Below are positions 35,583 through 38,510 of a stretch of 38,510 nt of DNA, piece by piece (position 1 is the stretch's first letter; each line of letters opens with the position of its first letter). The DNA is from Lachnospiraceae bacterium. Its GTDB lineage: Bacteria; Bacillota; Clostridia; Lachnospirales; Lachnospiraceae. Location of the stretch: contig JAFSXN010000006.1 in assembly GCA_017444015.1 (NCBI GenBank), positions 1-38,510 of the forward strand. Direction: 5' to 3'. A model generated the notes under the pieces. The model saw only the letters and a program-made list of their open reading frames with translations, searched no databases and was not told the origin of the DNA. The position numbers and the translations under genes were made by a program.

Positions 35583-37249
35583 AAACGGACATAGAAATCG
35601 CAAGGGAGGCAAAGCTCTTACCGATCCGTGAGATCGCCGAAAAGGCAGGTATCCCGGAGGATGCGTTAGAGCCCTACGGCCGGTATAAGGCCAAGCTGTC
35701 AGACAGCTTTTTAAAGAGCCTTTCCGGGAAAAAGGACGGGAAGCTGATCCTTGTTACGGCGACGAATCCGACACCTGCCGGGGAGGGGAAGACCACCGTG
35801 AGCATTGGTCTGACCCAGGGGCTCTGCAAGCTGGGGAAAAAGGCTGTGGTTGCGCTTCGTGAACCATCCCTCGGCCCCTGCTTTGGGATCAAGGGAGGAG
35901 CGGCGGGCGGAGGCTTTTCCCAGGTCCTTCCCATGGAGGAGCTGAATCTTCACTTCACCGGGGATTTTCACGCGGTGACCTCAGCGAATAATCTGTTAGC
36001 GGCGCTTTTAGACAATCATATCAAGCAGGGGAATGAATGCAGGATCGATCTGAAGTCCATCGTCTGGAAGCGGTGTCTGGATATGAACGATCGGGTCCTT
36101 CGAAATATCGTAGTCGGACTCGGAAGCGCTAACGACGGCGTTGTAAGGGAGGATCATTTTGTTATTTCGGTCGCTTCGGAGATCATGGCGATCCTCTGTC
36201 TGTCCTCGGATCTTAAGGATCTGAAGGAAAGGCTCTCAAAGATCATAGTTGCCTACGATATCGAGGGACAGCCTGTCACCGCGAAGGATATCCGGGCGGT
36301 CGGAGCGATGGCGGCGCTTTTGAAGGATGCCGTCAAGCCGAATCTGATCCAGACCATCGAGCAGACCCCGGCTCTTGTCCACGGAGGGCCTTTTGCGAAT
36401 ATCGCTCATGGGTGTAATTCGATCATCGCGACGAGAGCAGCGCTAAAATTGGCCGATTATGTTGTAACGGAGGCGGGCTTCGGAGCGGATCTCGGAGCGG
36501 AAAAATTCTTTGACATCAAATGCAGGACTGCGGGACTGAAGCCGGATGCGGCCGTGATCGTTACTACGGTTCGGACGTTAAAATATAACGGCGGGGTAAC
36601 GAAGGAAGAGCTTTCGAAGGAGGATCTTTCGGCTCTTTCCCGTGGCTTTGCCAATCTCGGAAAGCATATCGAAAATGTCGGGTTCTACGGCGTTCCGGTA
36701 GTCGTAGCCCTGAACCGGTTTTCTTCGGATACGGAGGCGGAGCTTTCGACAGTAAGAGACTACGTGAAGGGACTCGGTGCCGAGTTTGCTGTTTCAGAGG
36801 TCTGGGAAAAGGGCGGAGAAGGCGGAAAAGAGCTGGCAGAACAGGTCCTTTCGGTGATCAAAAAGGGGACTTCGGATTTTAAGCCGCTGTATGAGCTTTC
36901 GCTGCCGCTTCGGGAGAAGATCGAGACCGTCGCGAAGAAAATTTATGGGGCATCGGAGGTTTCTTTCAGTAAGGATGCCTTGCAGCAGTTAAATCGGCTT
37001 GTGGAAAACGGCTTTGACGGACTGCCGGTCTGTATCGCGAAGACGCAGTATTCGCTGTCAGATGATCCGAAGCTCTTGGGAAGACCTGAGGGCTTTACGC
37101 TAAACGTCAGAGAGCTGTATGTTTCCGCCGGAGCAGGCTTTGTCGTCATTCTGACGGGGAATGTTCTTACGATGCCGGGGCTTCCGAAGCATCCCGCGGC
37201 GTATGATATTGATGTGGATGATGAAGGAAATATTACGGGACTGTTTTAA
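35579..37249 (+). CDS. fhs: Formate-tetrahydrofolate ligase
   Basis: This enzyme joins formate to tetrahydrofolate using ATP, giving 10-formyl-THF for purine and formyl-Met synthesis and, in acetogens, the methyl branch of the Wood-Ljungdahl pathway. The 556-aa length and motifs fit: the P-loop [36 protein letters not shown], and [14 protein letters not shown]. It overlaps ftsK by 4 bases (ATGA) and is followed 15 bases later by folD, the next step of the one-carbon pathway. Presence alone does not prove acetogenesis. Confidence 0.97.
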   Translation: MKTDIEIAREAKLLPIREIAEKAGIPEDALEPYGRYKAKLSDSFLKSLSGKKDGKLILVTATNPTPAGEGKTTVSIGLTQGLCKLGKKAVVALREPSLGPCFGIKGGAAGGGFSQVLPMEELNLHFTGDFHAVTSANNLLAALLDNHIKQGNECRIDLKSIVWKRCLDMNDRVLRNIVVGLGSANDGVVREDHFVISVASEIMAILCLSSDLKDLKERLSKIIVAYDIEGQPVTAKDIRAVGAMAALLKDAVKPNLIQTIEQTPALVHGGPFANIAHGCNSIIATRAALKLADYVVTEAGFGADLGAEKFFDIKCRTAGLKPDAAVIVTTVRTLKYNGGVTKEELSKEDLSALSRGFANLGKHIENVGFYGVPVVVALNRFSSDTEAELSTVRDYVKGLGAEFAVSEVWEKGGEGGKELAEQVLSVIKKGTSDFKPLYELSLPLREKIETVAKKIYGASEVSFSKDALQQLNRLVENGFDGLPVCIAKTQYSLSDDPKLLGRPEGFTLNVRELYVSAGAGFVVILTGNVLTMPGLPKHPAAYDIDVDDEGNITGLF

Positions 37250-37264
37250 ATAAGGAGAAGAAAA

Positions 37265-38098
37265 ATGGCTAAGATAATAGATGGTAAAGCGATCTCTCAG
37301 CAGATCAAGGATGAATTAAAGAGCTATGTTGAGGAGAATGATCTTGGGAAGAAGCTGTGTCTGGCGGTCGTTCAGGCAGGGGAGGATCCTGCTTCCAAGG
37401 TCTATGTCAATAATAAAAAGAAGGCCTGCGAATATATCGGGATCGGCTCGCAGTCCTTTGAACTGCCGGAGGATACGACGCAGGACGAGCTGCTTTCTCT
37501 GATCGATCGGCTGAATGAGGATGAGACGGTGACGGGAATTCTGGTCCAGCTGCCGCTTCCGGGGCAGATCGACGAGGATACTGTAATCCGAAGGATCTCT
37601 CCGAAGAAGGATGTGGACGGCTTCCATCCGATGAATGTCGGGGCTCTCTCCATAGGTGAAAAGGGCTTTGTTTCCTGTACGCCGGCCGGGATCATCGAGC
37701 TTTTGAAGCGGTCGGATATAGAGATCGAAGGAAAGGAATGCGTGGTCGTCGGAAGAAGCAATATCGTAGGCAAGCCGATGTCGATGCTGATGCTTCGGGA
37801 AAACGCGACGGTCACGATCTGCCATTCCCGGACAAGAAAGTTACCGGAGGTCTGCAAACGGGCGGATATTCTGATCGTTGCGATCGGAAAACCGAAATTT
37901 ATCGATCATACCTATATCAAGGACGGGGCTGTGGTCATTGATGTCGGGATCCACCGTATGGAGAACGGAAAACTCTGCGGGGATGTGGACTATGAGGATG
38001 TGGCGCCGCTTTGCAGCGCGATCACGCCGGTTCCGGGAGGCGTCGGACCGATGACCATTGCGATGCTGATGTCAAATTGTGTGCAAGCTGATTGTTAA
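37265..38098 (+). CDS. folD: Bifunctional methylene-THF dehydrogenase/cyclohydrolase
   Basis: FolD interconverts 5,10-methylene-, methenyl- and 10-formyl-tetrahydrofolate. The 277-aa product has the catalytic Lys region KVYVNNKKKACEYIGI, VTGILVQLPLPGQID, the Rossmann motif GRSNIVGKPMSMLML and the closing TPVPGGVGPMTIAML. AAGGAGAAG lies just before the ATG. It pairs with fhs to move formate carbon into the THF pool, and serine made by the serC-serA pathway is the other one-carbon source. Confidence 0.97.
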   Translation: MAKIIDGKAISQQIKDELKSYVEENDLGKKLCLAVVQAGEDPASKVYVNNKKKACEYIGIGSQSFELPEDTTQDELLSLIDRLNEDETVTGILVQLPLPGQIDEDTVIRRISPKKDVDGFHPMNVGALSIGEKGFVSCTPAGIIELLKRSDIEIEGKECVVVGRSNIVGKPMSMLMLRENATVTICHSRTRKLPEVCKRADILIVAIGKPKFIDHTYIKDGAVVIDVGIHRMENGKLCGDVDYEDVAPLCSAITPVPGGVGPMTIAMLMSNCVQADC

Positions 38099-38125
38099 AG
38101 CTGATTTATTATTCGGTATTCTTAT

Positions 38126-38510
38126 ATGAAGTGTCCCAAATGCGGTACGGAAATTAAAGAGGGATATCTGTACTGTCAGAGCTGCGGAGAGGAGATCCGG
38201 ATCGTTCCGGATTATGAGCCGGAGATCTTTGACAGTCTGACGGAGAGCATCGCGGCGATCGGCGATGCTTACGAAGCAAGCGGCGGGATCCCAGCGGAGA
38301 TCGGGGAAAGTCTTCCCGAAGGAGAGGAGCCTGTAAGAGCTGCTGATGTTTTTTCGGAAATAAAGGAGATACCGTCTATACCGGAGGAAGAAGAGGCAGA
38401 AGCCCCGGAAGAGGTCCCTCCTCAGAACGCCCGGGAGCCAAAGCCCGAGGATCGGCTGAAAGACAACAGGTCTTTAAAGGAAAAGAAGGAAAAAGAAAAG
38501 GAAAAAAAGA
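38126..38510 (+). CDS. Zinc-ribbon protein, N-terminal part (runs off the window)
   Basis: The visible 128 residues open with a zinc ribbon (MKCPKCGTEIKEGYLYCQSCGEEI, Cys pairs at residues 3/6 and 17/20). A Glu-rich, low-complexity region follows and turns into a Lys/Glu stretch at the window end, so the rest is missing. No good ribosome site is seen before ATG 38126, so the start is tentative, though the Cys pairs directly follow it. In related genomes such zinc-ribbon genes often follow folD and may carry further domains such as membrane or TPR segments; what follows here cannot be seen. Confidence 0.7.
   Translation, partial: MKCPKCGTEIKEGYLYCQSCGEEIRIVPDYEPEIFDSLTESIAAIGDAYEASGGIPAEIGESLPEGEEPVRAADVFSEIKEIPSIPEEEEAEAPEEVPPQNAREPKPEDRLKDNRSLKEKKEKEKEKK

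Overview
The window looks like chromosomal DNA from a low-to-mid GC Bacillota, most likely class Clostridia and probably Lachnospiraceae. The reasons are the gene neighbourhoods (serC-serA, ftsK-fhs-folD followed by a zinc-ribbon protein), a BspA-type leucine-rich-repeat surface protein, Ig-like repeat modules on secreted proteins, strong AGGAGG-type ribosome sites, and TTG starts on tgt and the DUF1015 gene. The family assignment is inference from gene content; no rRNA or tRNA gene is present. Nearly all genes are on the + strand.

Layout. 1-6235 is a housekeeping run: a glycogen-debranching-like GH13 protein that has lost its catalytic residues, trpS, a lactonase-fold beta-propeller, a VanY-like D,D-carboxypeptidase, a 52-aa ORF, and tgt. 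6280-18483 is accessory and visibly more AT-rich in places. It holds a 1788-aa BspA-LRR/class 3 lipase/Ig-like secreted protein, a two-gene Septu-type (PtuA/PtuB) anti-phage cassette, an N-terminally truncated AAA/PD-(D/E)XK gene on the - strand, and a 1160-aa secreted protein with a nine-residue VSGN tandem repeat. 18581-25915 is yajC plus an amino-acid block (leuB, ilvD, ilvB, serC, serA) for branched-chain amino acid and serine synthesis. 25916-27752 is a patchy stretch with a small secreted peptide, a good terminator, an 88-aa - strand gene and a frameshift-broken M15 (VanX-like) peptidase region. 27768-38510 is again orderly: a DUF1015 gene with a branching-enzyme-like GH13 protein (also catalytically dead), uppP, ftsK/spoIIIE, fhs, folD and the start of a zinc-ribbon protein.

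How the genes work together. uppP, the VanY-like enzyme and FtsK serve cell-wall recycling and division. serC/serA feed serine into one-carbon metabolism, where fhs and folD act. leuB, ilvD and ilvB are steps of leucine/isoleucine/valine synthesis, but the acetolactate synthase small subunit is not in the window.

The most striking observation is that both GH13 genes, one of the GlgX type and one of the GlgB type, keep full-length frames and family-specific sequence yet carry substitutions at the catalytic nucleophile and transition-state-stabilising positions. This suggests a pair of glycogen-metabolism pseudoenzymes. Other points of interest are a 28-bp palindromic repeat in the leaders of trpS and of the DUF1015/GlgB-like pair, the Septu cassette between two Ig-repeat surface proteins, and the small secreted peptide.
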